A DNA stretch of 13,105 nucleotides, taken from Hyphomicrobiales bacterium. GTDB taxonomy: Bacteria > Pseudomonadota > Alphaproteobacteria > Rhizobiales > Beijerinckiaceae. The stretch covers positions 1 through 13,105 of the forward strand of contig JAQGKM010000407.1 in the NCBI GenBank assembly GCA_028290125.1. The letters run 5' to 3'. Below, in pieces: positions 1 to 7,779 of this stretch (positions are counted from its first letter, which is position 1; each line of letters opens with the position of its first letter). The translations under genes were made by a program, and so were the position numbers. Below the pieces are notes generated by a model that saw only the letters and a list, made by a program, of their open reading frames with translations, was not told where the DNA came from and searched no databases.

Positions 1-1585
1 CGAGGGCATGAACAGCGAGAACGTCCGCTATGCGCAGGCGACTTCGGCGCGCACGCTGGGCGACGTCATTCATGACGCCGACATCTTCCTCGGCCTGTCC
101 GCCGGCGGCGTCCTGAAGGCCGACATGGTCAAGCGCATGGGCTCGCGTCCGCTCATTCTCGCCATGGCGAATCCGCATCCCGAAATCATGCCCGAGGAAG
201 CGCGCGCGGCGCGGCCGGATGCGATCATCGCGACTGGGCGCTCGGACTATCCGAACCAGGTCAACAACGTCCTGTGTTTCCCGTTCATCTTCCGCGGCGC
301 GCTCGACGTCGGCGCGACGACGATCAACGAGGAGATGAAGCTCGCCGCCGTGCGCGCCATCGCGTCGCTCGCGCATGCCGAACAATCCGACGTGGTGAGC
401 GCCGCCTATGGCGCGCATGAAAGCCGCTTCGGAGAAGACTATCTCATCCCCAAGCCGTTCGATCCGCGTCTCATCTCGGCGGTCGCGCCGGCTGTCGCCG
501 AGGCCGCGATGAAGAGCGGCGTCGCCGCGCGCCCGCTCGCCGATCTCGCCGCCTACAAGCGCGACATGGAAGGCTTCGTCTATCGCTCCGGCAACATCAT
601 GAAGCCGGTGTTCGAGGCTGCGACGCTGGCCAAGAAGCGCATCCTCTACGCCGAGGGCGAGGATCTTCGCGTCCTGCGCGCCGCGCAAATCGTGGTCGAT
701 GAAAAGCTCGCCTATCCGGTGCTGGTCGGACGCCGCACGGAGATTCTGGCGCAGATCGCCAGCCAGAACCTGCGCATGGTGGAAGGCCGCGACATGGAGG
801 TCGTCGACATCGCGGACGACGACCTCATCGGCACGGCGGCGGAAGAATATTACCAGCAGAACCGCCGCAACGGCGCGACGATCAACGGCGCTGCGGCGCT
901 GCTGCGCACCAATCCGACGCTGCTCTCGGCCATGCTGCTGCGCTGGGGCCGGGCGGACGGCATGCTTTGCGGCACCTACGGGCCTTACGCGAGCCATCTC
1001 GAACACGTCGCCAACATCATCGGCCGCAAGCCCGGCGCGCATGTCTTTGCGGCGATGAACGTGCTGATGCTTCCCAAGCACACCCTGTTCATCACCGACA
1101 CCTACATCAACCAGGAGCCGACGGCGGAACAGCTGGCGCAGATCGCGCAGGTCGCGGCGGAAGAGGTGCAGCGCTTCGGCCTTGTGCCGCGCGTCGCCTT
1201 CCTGTCGCATTCGAGCTTCGGCTCGTCGCAATCGGCGTCAGCCAGGCGCATGCGCGAAGGTCTCGGCCTGTTGACGAAGGACGCGCCGCACATCGAGGCG
1301 GAAGGCGAGATGCATGGTGATGCGGCTCTGTCGTCGCGCATTCTCGAAGGCATGTTCCCGGGTGGACGGCTGACGGGCGAAGCCAACCTGCTCGTCATGC
1401 CCAATCTCGATGCCGCCAACATCACCTACAACGTGCTGAAGATCGTCGCTGGCGAAGGCGTCACGGTCGGCCCGATCCTGCTCGGCGCCGCCAATGCCGT
1501 GCACATCCTGACGCCGACGAGCTCCGTGCGCCGGATCGTCAACATGACCGCGCTGACGGCGGTCGACGCCGCTGTACAAAACTAA
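1..1585 (+). CDS. maeB: NADP-dependent malic enzyme with C-terminal phosphotransacetylase-like domain (5' end outside window)
   Basis: Malic enzyme decarboxylates malate to pyruvate with reduction of NADP, in the cytoplasm. Only about the last 527 residues are visible; the frame is open from base 2 and the N-terminal catalytic part (roughly 235 residues, judging from the usual ~760) lies upstream. The ATG at 8 is internal. The first ~130 visible residues are the end of the NAD(P)-binding malic domain (DIFLGLSAGGVLK, MANPHPEIMPEEA, DYPNQVNNVLCFPF). From about base 580 to the end runs a PTA_PTB domain (AEGEDLRVLRAA, CGTYGPYASHLEHV, GPILLGAANAVHILTP), the usual fusion of the MaeB class. In this domain the region matching the Pta active site reads LTPTSSVRR, so acetyl transfer is doubtful and a regulatory acetyl-CoA sensing role is more likely. 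dctA follows after 18 bases, suggesting co-expression of malate uptake and malate oxidation. Cofactor preference (NADP versus NAD) is family inference. Confidence 0.95.
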   Translation, partial: EGMNSENVRYAQATSARTLGDVIHDADIFLGLSAGGVLKADMVKRMGSRPLILAMANPHPEIMPEEARAARPDAIIATGRSDYPNQVNNVLCFPFIFRGALDVGATTINEEMKLAAVRAIASLAHAEQSDVVSAAYGAHESRFGEDYLIPKPFDPRLISAVAPAVAEAAMKSGVAARPLADLAAYKRDMEGFVYRSGNIMKPVFEAATLAKKRILYAEGEDLRVLRAAQIVVDEKLAYPVLVGRRTEILAQIASQNLRMVEGRDMEVVDIADDDLIGTAAEEYYQQNRRNGATINGAAALLRTNPTLLSAMLLRWGRADGMLCGTYGPYASHLEHVANIIGRKPGAHVFAAMNVLMLPKHTLFITDTYINQEPTAEQLAQIAQVAAEEVQRFGLVPRVAFLSHSSFGSSQSASARRMREGLGLLTKDAPHIEAEGEMHGDAALSSRILEGMFPGGRLTGEANLLVMPNLDAANITYNVLKIVAGEGVTVGPILLGAANAVHILTPTSSVRRIVNMTALTAVDAAVQN

Positions 1586-1603
1586 ATTCTGGAGGAGGGT
1601 AAC

Positions 1604-2932
1604 ATGACAAGCATTCCGGCAACGGGGCACGCGGCGTCAGCGCCACGCAAGCCACTCTACAGGCAGCTCTACGTGCAGGTGCTGACCGCCATCGTGCTCG
1701 GCGGTCTTCTCGGCTGGCTGTCGCCTGAACTCGCCAAGAACGAGTGGATCAAGGCGATGGGCGACGGCTTCGTGAAGCTGATCAAGATGGCGATCGCGCC
1801 GATCATCTTCTGCACGGTCGTCTCGGGCATTTCGCATATCCAGGACGCCAAGAAGGTCGGCCGCGTCGGCATCAAGGCGCTGTTCTATTTCGAGGTGATC
1901 TCGACCTTCGCGCTGGTCATCGGCCTGCTCGTCGGCAACTTCGTGCAGCCCGGCGTCGGTTTCGCCGGCAAGCCGGATGCGGCGGCGGTCGCGGGCTTCG
2001 CCAAGCAGGCCGGCGAGATGAAGTCGATCGACTTCGTCATGCACATCATCCCCGATACGGTGGTCGGCGCCTTCTCGACCGGCGACATCCTGCAGGTGCT
2101 GTTCTTCGCAGTCCTGTTCGGCTTTGCGCTGATGGCGCTGGGCGAACGCGGCCACACCCTGCGCTCGACCATCGACGACGTCGCCCATGCGATGTTCGGC
2201 GTGATCGCGATCATCATGAAGGCCGCTCCCATCGGCGCCTTCGGCGCCATGGCCTTCACCATCGGCCGCTACGGCCCGCAGGCGCTCGGCAATCTGCTCG
2301 GCCTCATCGCGACCTTCTACATGACCGCGGCCCTGTTCATCATCGTCGTGCTCGGCTCGGTCGCTCGCATCGCGGGCTTCTCGATCTTCAAGTTCATCGC
2401 CTACATCAAGGATGAACTGCTGATCGTGCTCGGCACGTCTTCGTCGGAAAGCGCGCTGCCGCAGTTGATGGAAAAGCTGGAGCGGCTCGGCTGCTCCAAG
2501 TCCGTCGTCGGCCTCGTCGTGCCGACGGGTTACTCGTTCAACCTCGATGGCACCAACATCTACATGACGCTGGCGACGCTGTTCATCGCGCAGGCGATGG
2601 GCGTGCATCTCTCCGGCTGGGAGCAGTTCGTCATCCTCGGCGTCGCGATGTTGACGTCCAAGGGCGCGAGCGGAATCACCGGCGCCGGCTTCATCACGCT
2701 CGCGGCCACGCTGTCGGCCGTGCGGCCCGAGCTCGTGCCCGGGATGGCGATCGTGTTCGGCATCGACAAGTTCATGTCCGAATGCCGCGCGCTCACCAAC
2801 CTCACGGGCAATGGCGTCGCCGCCGTGGTCGTGTCCTGGTGGGAAGGCGAACTTGACCGCTCGAAGCTCGACGCCGGCCTCAACAAACAGGTCGATCCGT
2901 CCGATCTGGAGACGGCCGTCACCACGGGCTGA
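1604..2932 (+). CDS. dctA: C4-dicarboxylate:cation symporter DctA
   Basis: Inner-membrane secondary transporter of the DAACS (glutamate/aspartate/dicarboxylate) family, importing succinate, fumarate and malate with cations. The 442-residue length matches DctA. The family signatures are present in order: the serine-rich hairpin TSSSESALP (from residue 278), NLDGTNIYMT (N313, D315), the TSKGASGITGAGF hairpin, and DKFMSECRALTNLTGN (D388, R395, N399, N403), whose arginine and asparagines line the substrate and cation site. Several long hydrophobic stretches agree with the eight-helix, two-hairpin fold. The ATG at 1604 has a strong ribosome-binding site (GGAGGAGG, 1591-1598). It lies 18 bases after maeB and before its own regulators dctB and dctD. 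No sigma-54 -24/-12 element was found in the bases just before dctA, so its DctD-dependent promoter, if present, should lie upstream of maeB outside the window. Confidence 0.97.
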   Translation: MTSIPATGHAASAPRKPLYRQLYVQVLTAIVLGGLLGWLSPELAKNEWIKAMGDGFVKLIKMAIAPIIFCTVVSGISHIQDAKKVGRVGIKALFYFEVISTFALVIGLLVGNFVQPGVGFAGKPDAAAVAGFAKQAGEMKSIDFVMHIIPDTVVGAFSTGDILQVLFFAVLFGFALMALGERGHTLRSTIDDVAHAMFGVIAIIMKAAPIGAFGAMAFTIGRYGPQALGNLLGLIATFYMTAALFIIVVLGSVARIAGFSIFKFIAYIKDELLIVLGTSSSESALPQLMEKLERLGCSKSVVGLVVPTGYSFNLDGTNIYMTLATLFIAQAMGVHLSGWEQFVILGVAMLTSKGASGITGAGFITLAATLSAVRPELVPGMAIVFGIDKFMSECRALTNLTGNGVAAVVVSWWEGELDRSKLDAGLNKQVDPSDLETAVTTG

Positions 2933-2971
2933 GCCGGTTCTATGGCGCGCAACGACGCGCCCTGCCATAAT

Positions 2972-3008
2972 GATCGCGGCGGTCCTCAGGGCCGCCGCGA
3001 TCTTGTTT
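2972..3008 (+). terminator. Hairpin terminator or attenuator between dctA and dctB
   Basis: A 14-base-pair stem (2972-2985 with 2989-3002, one G-T wobble, otherwise perfect) closes a three-base TCA loop and is followed by TTGTTT (3003-3008). This is the form of a factor-independent terminator. It sits 39 bases after the dctA stop and just before the dctB ribosome-binding site. It should end most transcripts from the maeB-dctA promoter and allow only part to read into dctBD, unless dctBD has its own promoter. Confidence 0.75.
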
Positions 3009-3009
3009 C

Positions 3010-3014
3010 GGAGG
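3010..3014 (+). promoter_or_regulatory. Ribosome-binding site that sets the dctB start at 3023
   Basis: GGAGG lies eight bases before the ATG at 3023. The in-frame ATG at 2942 has no such sequence, and a start there would translate through the terminator stem, so 3023 is preferred. Confidence 0.75.
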
Positions 3015-3022
3015 ATGGCGAC

Positions 3023-4837
3023 ATGTCGGTCGGGGCGCAGCGTGCGCGTGCGGGAAGGTCCGCTCTCGCGATCATCGCGCTGGTCGCCCTCGTGATCGTG
3101 GTCGTCATCGCCGCCGGTCTTGCGGCGCGCAAGATACGTCTGCAGCAATTGAACGAACTCGCCGGCCTGCAGGCCGAGCGTCACGCGGCCCAGCTCGAGA
3201 CCGAGCTTGCGCGCTTCGATCATCTGCCCGAGATCATCCGCTTCCACCCCTCCATCCAGGCGCTGCTCGACGATCCGACATCGCCGCCGCTGATCGATGC
3301 GGCCAACCGTTATCTCGAGCGCGTCAATGCTGCGGCGGGATCGGCGGTGCTTTATGTGCTCGATCGCAGCGGCATCTGCATCGCCAGCAGCAACTGGCGC
3401 GACCCGACGAGCTTCGTCGGCGTCGACCTGTCTTACCGGCCCTACTTCCGGGATACGCTGGGCAGCGGCGGCCAGCATTTTTACGGCATCGGCACGACGA
3501 CCGGCATTCCGGGCTATTTCTTCGGTCGCGCGTTGCAGAGCCCCGATGGCGTGCGCGGCGTCGGCGTGGTGAAGGTCGAGAAATGGCACGCCGCCGTGTG
3601 GCCCGGCGCAGGGCGGATGATGATCGTCGACGGCAACGGCGTCATCCTGCTCGCATCCGACGAGAGCTGGCGTTATCGCACGCTGTCGCAATTGCCCGAG
3701 AGCACGCTCGCGCGCATCGGCGCCGAGCGGCAATATGAAAACGTGACGTTGAAGCCGCTCGGCCTGCGCCACATGGAGCGGCTCAACGACACCTCCGATG
3801 TCTTCGACCTGCCGGCCGAATATGGCGGCGACCATGTGCTGGCCGTGCAGCGCACGCTCTCCGGCTCCGACTGGAAGGTGGTCGTGCTGCTCGATCTGGT
3901 CGAGGTCGCGGCTTTCCGCTTCTGGGTGCAGGTCGTGGTCGCGCTGATGGCGACGACGCTGGCGTTTCTGGCGCTTTATCTTCTGCAGCGCCGCCGCGTC
4001 ATGGAGATCGACCGCACCGCGCGCGCTGCGCTCGCCGACGCCAACAGCGCGCTCGAGAGTGAAGTGCAGAGCCGCACGCAGGATCTCATCGAGGCCAACA
4101 AGCGATTGCGCGAGACGCAGGACGAGCTGGTGCATTCGGCGAAACTCGCGGCCATCGGCCAGATCGCGGCGGGCGTGTCGCATGAGCTGAACCAGCCGAT
4201 GGCGGCGATCCGCAGCCTCGCCGACAATGCCAACGTGTTTCTGGTGCGGGGCCAGAACGAGGGCGTCACCGGCAATCTGCGGCTGATCTCCGACCTCGTC
4301 GATCGCATGAGCGGCATCACCTCGCAGCTGAAGCTCTTCGCGCGCAAGCGTCCGAGCGTGCTCGCCGCCGTGCCGGTGCGCCAGACGATTGCCGAGAGCC
4401 TCATGCTGCTCGACGAGAAAATCCGCCGCACCGGAGCGCGCGTGATCGAGGATCATGGCGCGTCCGAAATCTACGTGCGCGCCGACCGCGACCGGCTCGG
4501 CCAGGTCTTCGTCAACGTGCTGTCCAATGCGCTCGACGCGATGCAGGGCGAGGCTTCGCCCGCCATCGAGATCGTGACGCTGGTGACGGCGTCGGGCGTC
4601 ACCGTCTCGATCCGCGACAATGGCCCGGGTTTCGCCGGCGGCGTGCTGCAACGGATCTTCGAGCCGTTCTTCACCACCAAGCTCGCCGGTTCGGGACTGG
4701 GTCTCGGGCTCGCGATCTCGGAGCGCATCATGCGCGATTTCGGCGGCGCGTTGCGGGCCGAGAATGCGGCGGGCGGCGGCGCGCTGTTCACGCTGCATCT
4801 GCCGCAGGCCGACGCCGCCTTCGCCGAAGCCGGGTAG
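3023..4837 (+). CDS. dctB: C4-dicarboxylate sensor histidine kinase DctB
   Basis: Membrane sensor kinase that detects C4-dicarboxylates in the periplasm and phosphorylates DctD. Starting at 3023 it has 604 residues. Order of parts: short basic cytoplasmic N-terminus, TM1 (about 15-36), a periplasmic region of ~260 residues of the double-sensor (dCache) type, TM2 (about 299-321), a coiled coil (about 325-370), the dimerisation/phosphoacceptor domain with GVSHELNQPM (H387), then the ATPase domain with N box (NVLSNALDAM, N502), G1 box (RDNGPGF, D532), F box (IFEPFFTTK) and G2 box (GSGLGLGLAIS). All catalytic boxes are intact. The periplasmic segment contains CIASSNWRDPTSFVGVDLSYRPYF, quoted here only as a landmark typical of DctB sensors. 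dctD begins 16 bases after the stop. An alternative start at 2942 would add 27 residues but lacks a ribosome-binding site. Naming rests on domain layout plus the flanking dctA and dctD. Confidence 0.95.
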   Translation: MSVGAQRARAGRSALAIIALVALVIVVVIAAGLAARKIRLQQLNELAGLQAERHAAQLETELARFDHLPEIIRFHPSIQALLDDPTSPPLIDAANRYLERVNAAAGSAVLYVLDRSGICIASSNWRDPTSFVGVDLSYRPYFRDTLGSGGQHFYGIGTTTGIPGYFFGRALQSPDGVRGVGVVKVEKWHAAVWPGAGRMMIVDGNGVILLASDESWRYRTLSQLPESTLARIGAERQYENVTLKPLGLRHMERLNDTSDVFDLPAEYGGDHVLAVQRTLSGSDWKVVVLLDLVEVAAFRFWVQVVVALMATTLAFLALYLLQRRRVMEIDRTARAALADANSALESEVQSRTQDLIEANKRLRETQDELVHSAKLAAIGQIAAGVSHELNQPMAAIRSLADNANVFLVRGQNEGVTGNLRLISDLVDRMSGITSQLKLFARKRPSVLAAVPVRQTIAESLMLLDEKIRRTGARVIEDHGASEIYVRADRDRLGQVFVNVLSNALDAMQGEASPAIEIVTLVTASGVTVSIRDNGPGFAGGVLQRIFEPFFTTKLAGSGLGLGLAISERIMRDFGGALRAENAAGGGALFTLHLPQADAAFAEAG

Positions 4838-4853
4838 GGAGGGCCAGACCCAC

Positions 4854-6185
4854 ATGTTGCCTGCGCTTCACGTGCTGCTTGTCGAAGATGATCCCGCCGT
4901 GCGTTTCGCCAATGCGCAGACGCTGAAACTCGCGGGGCTCGACGTGATCGCTTGCGCCTCCGCAGAAGCCGCGCTGGAAAAGATTCATCCGCTGTTTCCC
5001 GGCGTGATGCTGGTCGACGTGCGGCTGCCCGGCATGGATGGTCTTGCGCTGCTCGAGCGCGTGCAGCGCATGGAGCCGTCGCTGCCGGTCATCATCATCA
5101 CGGGTCACGGCGATGTCGCCATGGCCGTGCAGGCGATGCGCGCCGGCGCCTATGACTTCCTGGAAAAGCCCACGCCGTCGGAGCTTCTCGTCAACGCCGC
5201 CAAGCGCGCGATGGAGCGGCGACAGCTGACATTTGAAATGGCCGACCTGCGCCGCCAGCTGCAGCAGAAGGACGGCATCGAGCGCATTCTCATCGGCAAG
5301 TCGGCCGGCATTGCGGGGCTGCGACGCGACATCCTGCAACTCGCGCAGGCGGGTCCGGACGTGCTCATCCACGGCGAGACGGGCTCTGGCAAGGAACTTG
5401 TCGCGCGTTGCCTGCACGAAGCGTCGCCCGCGCGCGACAAGCCTTTCCTCGCGATCAATTGCGGCGCGATTCCGGAGAGCATGTTCGAGAGCGAATTGTT
5501 CGGCCATGAGCGCGGCGCATTCACGGGCGCTCAGATGCAGCGCATCGGCAAGATCGAATATGCGTCGGGCGGCACGCTCTTCCTCGACGAGGTCGAATCG
5601 ATGCCGATGGCCATGCAGGTGAAGCTGCTGCGCGTGCTGCAATTCCGGCAGGTCGAACGGCTCGGATCCAACAAGCCCGTGCCGGTGAACCTGCGCGTCG
5701 TCGCCGCCACCAAGACCGATCTGGCGGAGCTCTCGAAAGAGCAGAAATTCCGCGACGATCTCTACTTCCGGCTCAACGTCGTGTCGCTCGACATCCCGCC
5801 GCTGCGGGCGCGGCGCGAGGACATTCCGCTGATCTTCCAGCAGCAAGTGGCGCAGGCTGCGCAGCGCTATGGTCGAGAGCAGCCCGAGGTCGGCGAAAGC
5901 CTGATGCGCGAGCTGATGACGCACGACTGGCCGGGCAATGTGCGCGAACTTGCCAATGTCGCCGACCGCTTCGTGCTCGGCGTGTTGCCGGGTCGCTTCC
6001 GCGAGGCGGCGGGCGTGCGGGGCCTGAACGAACTTGTCGCGGACTTCGAGCGCGGGCTGATCGTCGATGCGTTGCGCCGCCACCACGGCAATGTCGCGGC
6101 CGCCTCCGACGCACTGGCGATTCCGAAGAAGACGCTCTACGACAAGCTGAAACGCCACGAGCTCAACAGCGAGGATTATCGGTAA
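4854..6185 (+). CDS. dctD: Sigma-54-dependent response regulator DctD
   Basis: NtrC-family activator, partner of DctB, that drives sigma-54 transcription of dctA. The start at 4854 gives 443 residues and is preceded by GGGAGGG (4837-4843), which overlaps the last base of the dctB stop. Receiver domain (about 5-120): acidic pair E11/D12/D13, phosphoacceptor D55 (VDVRLPGMDG), T83 and K105 (FLEKP). AAA+ domain (about 145-380): Walker A GETGSGKE (174-181), the sigma-54 contact loop GAFTGA (221-226), Walker B FLDEVE (243-248) and the WPGNVREL signature. C-terminus: Fis-type helix-turn-helix (GNVAAASDALAIPKKTLYDK) for DNA binding. All key residues are present, so it should be fully active. The open frame extends upstream to 4620, but that part overlaps dctB and is not a domain of this family. 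Its stop overlaps the pyrC start. Confidence 0.96.
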   Translation: MLPALHVLLVEDDPAVRFANAQTLKLAGLDVIACASAEAALEKIHPLFPGVMLVDVRLPGMDGLALLERVQRMEPSLPVIIITGHGDVAMAVQAMRAGAYDFLEKPTPSELLVNAAKRAMERRQLTFEMADLRRQLQQKDGIERILIGKSAGIAGLRRDILQLAQAGPDVLIHGETGSGKELVARCLHEASPARDKPFLAINCGAIPESMFESELFGHERGAFTGAQMQRIGKIEYASGGTLFLDEVESMPMAMQVKLLRVLQFRQVERLGSNKPVPVNLRVVAATKTDLAELSKEQKFRDDLYFRLNVVSLDIPPLRARREDIPLIFQQQVAQAAQRYGREQPEVGESLMRELMTHDWPGNVRELANVADRFVLGVLPGRFREAAGVRGLNELVADFERGLIVDALRRHHGNVAAASDALAIPKKTLYDKLKRHELNSEDYR

Positions 6186-7228
6186 TGCGCAGCCTGACTT
6201 TCCGCCGTCCCGACGACTGGCATGTGCATTTCCGCGACGGCGCCATGATGCAGACCGTGACGCCCTATACGGCGCGCGCGTTCGGCCGCGCCATCGTGAT
6301 GCCGAACCTGTCGCCGCCGGTGACGAGCGCCGCCATGGCGGACGCCTACCGCGCGCGCATCATGGCCTGCGTGCCCGAGGGCGTGAGCTTCACGCCCCTG
6401 ATGACCTGCTATCTCACTGACCACACCGACGCCGCCGATCTCGTCGCCGGGCACAAGGCCGGCATTTTCACCGCCGCCAAACTCTATCCGGCGCATGCGA
6501 CCACCAATTCTGCGCATGGCGTGACGTCGGTCGACCACATCATGCCGGTGCTCGAGGCGATGGCGGAAAACGGCATTCCGTTGCTGACGCACGGCGAGGT
6601 GACGCGCGCCGAGGTCGACATCTTCGACCGCGAGGCGCGGTTCGCCGAGGAGGTGCTGGCGCCGCTGCTCGCGCGGCTGCCGAAGCTGCGCGTCGTGATG
6701 GAGCACATCACGACGGAGGAGGGCGCGGCTCTGGTGCGCGCCAACAGCGCCCGCATGGGCGCGACGATCACCCCGCAGCATCTGCTCTACAATCGCAATG
6801 CGCTGTTCCAGGGCGGCCTGCGTCCGCACATGTATTGCCTGCCGATCCTGAAGCGCGAGCGTCATCGCCTCGCGCTGCGCAAGGCGGCGACGGGCGGCGA
6901 GACCTGCTTCTTCCTCGGCACCGACACCGCGCCGCACATGCGCCACCTGAAGGAAGCCGATTGCGGCTGCGCGGGCGTTTTTTCAGCGCCGGTCGCCATC
7001 GCGGCCTATCTGCAGGTCTTCGCGGACGAGAACGCCCTGCCCAATTTCGAGGCGTTCGCCTCGCTCAACGGACCGGGCTTCTACGGTCTGGCGCCCAATG
7101 AGGCGCGGGTCACCTATGTCGAACGGCCGGCGCGGATTGCGCAGGAGATCGAAGTCGATGGCGCCGGGAAATTGGTCAGCCTGTTCGCGGGCGAAAGCGC
7201 GCCCTGGAGCGAGGACGCCGCAAGTTGA
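6185..7228 (+). CDS. pyrC: Dihydroorotase, class II (E. coli PyrC type)
   Basis: Cytoplasmic zinc enzyme that cyclises N-carbamoyl-aspartate to dihydroorotate, third step of pyrimidine synthesis. The 347-residue length is that of the E. coli type. Metal and substrate residues are visible in order: HVHFRDG (H13, H15, R17), the lysine expected to be carbamylated (K99 in AAKLYPAHATTNS), THGE (H136), MEHITT (H174) and the catalytic aspartate in GTDTAPH (D247, H251). Translation starts at the ATG that shares its A with the dctD stop (TAATG), so it is probably translated by ribosomes finishing dctD. This association with a transport regulator has no obvious metabolic logic; alphaproteobacterial pyr genes often sit elsewhere beside pyrB. 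The enzyme assignment is firm; the meaning of the coupling is open. Confidence 0.96.
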   Translation: MRSLTFRRPDDWHVHFRDGAMMQTVTPYTARAFGRAIVMPNLSPPVTSAAMADAYRARIMACVPEGVSFTPLMTCYLTDHTDAADLVAGHKAGIFTAAKLYPAHATTNSAHGVTSVDHIMPVLEAMAENGIPLLTHGEVTRAEVDIFDREARFAEEVLAPLLARLPKLRVVMEHITTEEGAALVRANSARMGATITPQHLLYNRNALFQGGLRPHMYCLPILKRERHRLALRKAATGGETCFFLGTDTAPHMRHLKEADCGCAGVFSAPVAIAAYLQVFADENALPNFEAFASLNGPGFYGLAPNEARVTYVERPARIAQEIEVDGAGKLVSLFAGESAPWSEDAAS

Positions 7229-7288
7229 TCGGGCGCGGCTGAACGAACCGCCGCACTGCACGTTTCCCGGATAGATGCGGTTTGCCCC

Positions 7289-7295
7289 GGGAGGG
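7289..7295 (+). promoter_or_regulatory. Ribosome-binding site that sets the start at 7300
   Basis: GGGAGGG lies just before the ATG at 7300. It selects this start over the in-frame TTG at 7282, which overlaps no such sequence. Confidence 0.7.
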
Positions 7296-7299
7296 TGTC

Positions 7300-7749
7300 A
7301 TGGAACTCAAGTCCATTGCCGATCTGCGCAGCATTGCCGAAATCACGCCTGCCGTTCTGAATTTGACGCGCGCCCAGAAGATCGCGATTTGGGTCGACGC
7401 GCTCAACAAGGACACGGCGCGCGTCCTGCACCCGCTTCCCGAAATCGAATGGGTCGCGCCCGCCCAGCGCGCCGGCCTGCGTGTCGAGGGCTCGCCCCTG
7501 ACCGTCGCCTTCAACGACCCGGCGTTGCGCGCGGCGGGGCTCGTCAGCGACAAGCTCGGCGATGGACTGGCGTTCTTCGAAATGACCGAGGCCGAGGCCC
7601 ATGACACCCTGTGCTCGTGCCGCTACGGCCGCACGATGACGGCGGGCGCCGCCTCGAAGCGGATCGGCAAGCTCAAGGGCGGCGGAATGTTTTCCGCCAT
7701 GCGTCACTGGCTGGCGCAGACCTGGAACGGACGCCCCGTGCTGGGATAG
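7300..7749 (+). CDS. Uncharacterised 149-residue protein with a CSCRYG motif
   Basis: I do not recognise this family. The protein is soluble, with no signal peptide or membrane segment. The N-terminal third is helical in character (SIADLRSIAEITPAVLNLTR, then QKIAIWVDALNKDTARVL). The middle part resembles a small mixed alpha/beta unit, and the C-terminal third has HDTLCSCRYGRTMTAG followed by a basic stretch (SKRIGKLKGGG) and an aromatic tail (MRHWLAQTWNG). The paired cysteines could bind metal or form a redox centre, but this is a guess. Codon use matches the neighbours and there is a strong ribosome-binding site, so it is very probably a real gene. It begins 71 bases after pyrC and could be read from the same transcript. 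It converges on the small minus-strand gene ending at 7761. Confidence 0.8.
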   Translation: MELKSIADLRSIAEITPAVLNLTRAQKIAIWVDALNKDTARVLHPLPEIEWVAPAQRAGLRVEGSPLTVAFNDPALRAAGLVSDKLGDGLAFFEMTEAEAHDTLCSCRYGRTMTAGAASKRIGKLKGGGMFSAMRHWLAQTWNGRPVLG

Positions 7750-7755
7750 AACGCG

Positions 7756-7779
7756 CACCCTCAGCCATGCGTGAGGGTG
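7756..7779. other. Hairpin at the convergence of two genes
   Basis: A perfect eight-base-pair stem (CACCCTCA with TGAGGGTG, loop of eight) starts 6 bases after the + strand stop at 7749 and includes the minus-strand stop codon at 7761-7763. It may slow or end transcription from both sides. No T-run follows on either strand, so it is not a clear factor-independent terminator. Confidence 0.4.

Noticed and set aside
2942..3022. Earlier ATG for dctB
   Set aside because: No ribosome-binding site, and the added residues would be encoded by the terminator hairpin.
1637..4855. Open frame of 1072 codons on the minus strand across dctA and dctB
   Set aside because: It is antisense to two clearly conserved genes, its product is a low-complexity Arg/His/Asp/Glu-rich sequence, and GC-rich codon bias readily leaves such frames open.
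4788..6158. Long minus-strand open frame opposite dctD
   Set aside because: Shadow of dctD with biased composition and no domain resemblance.
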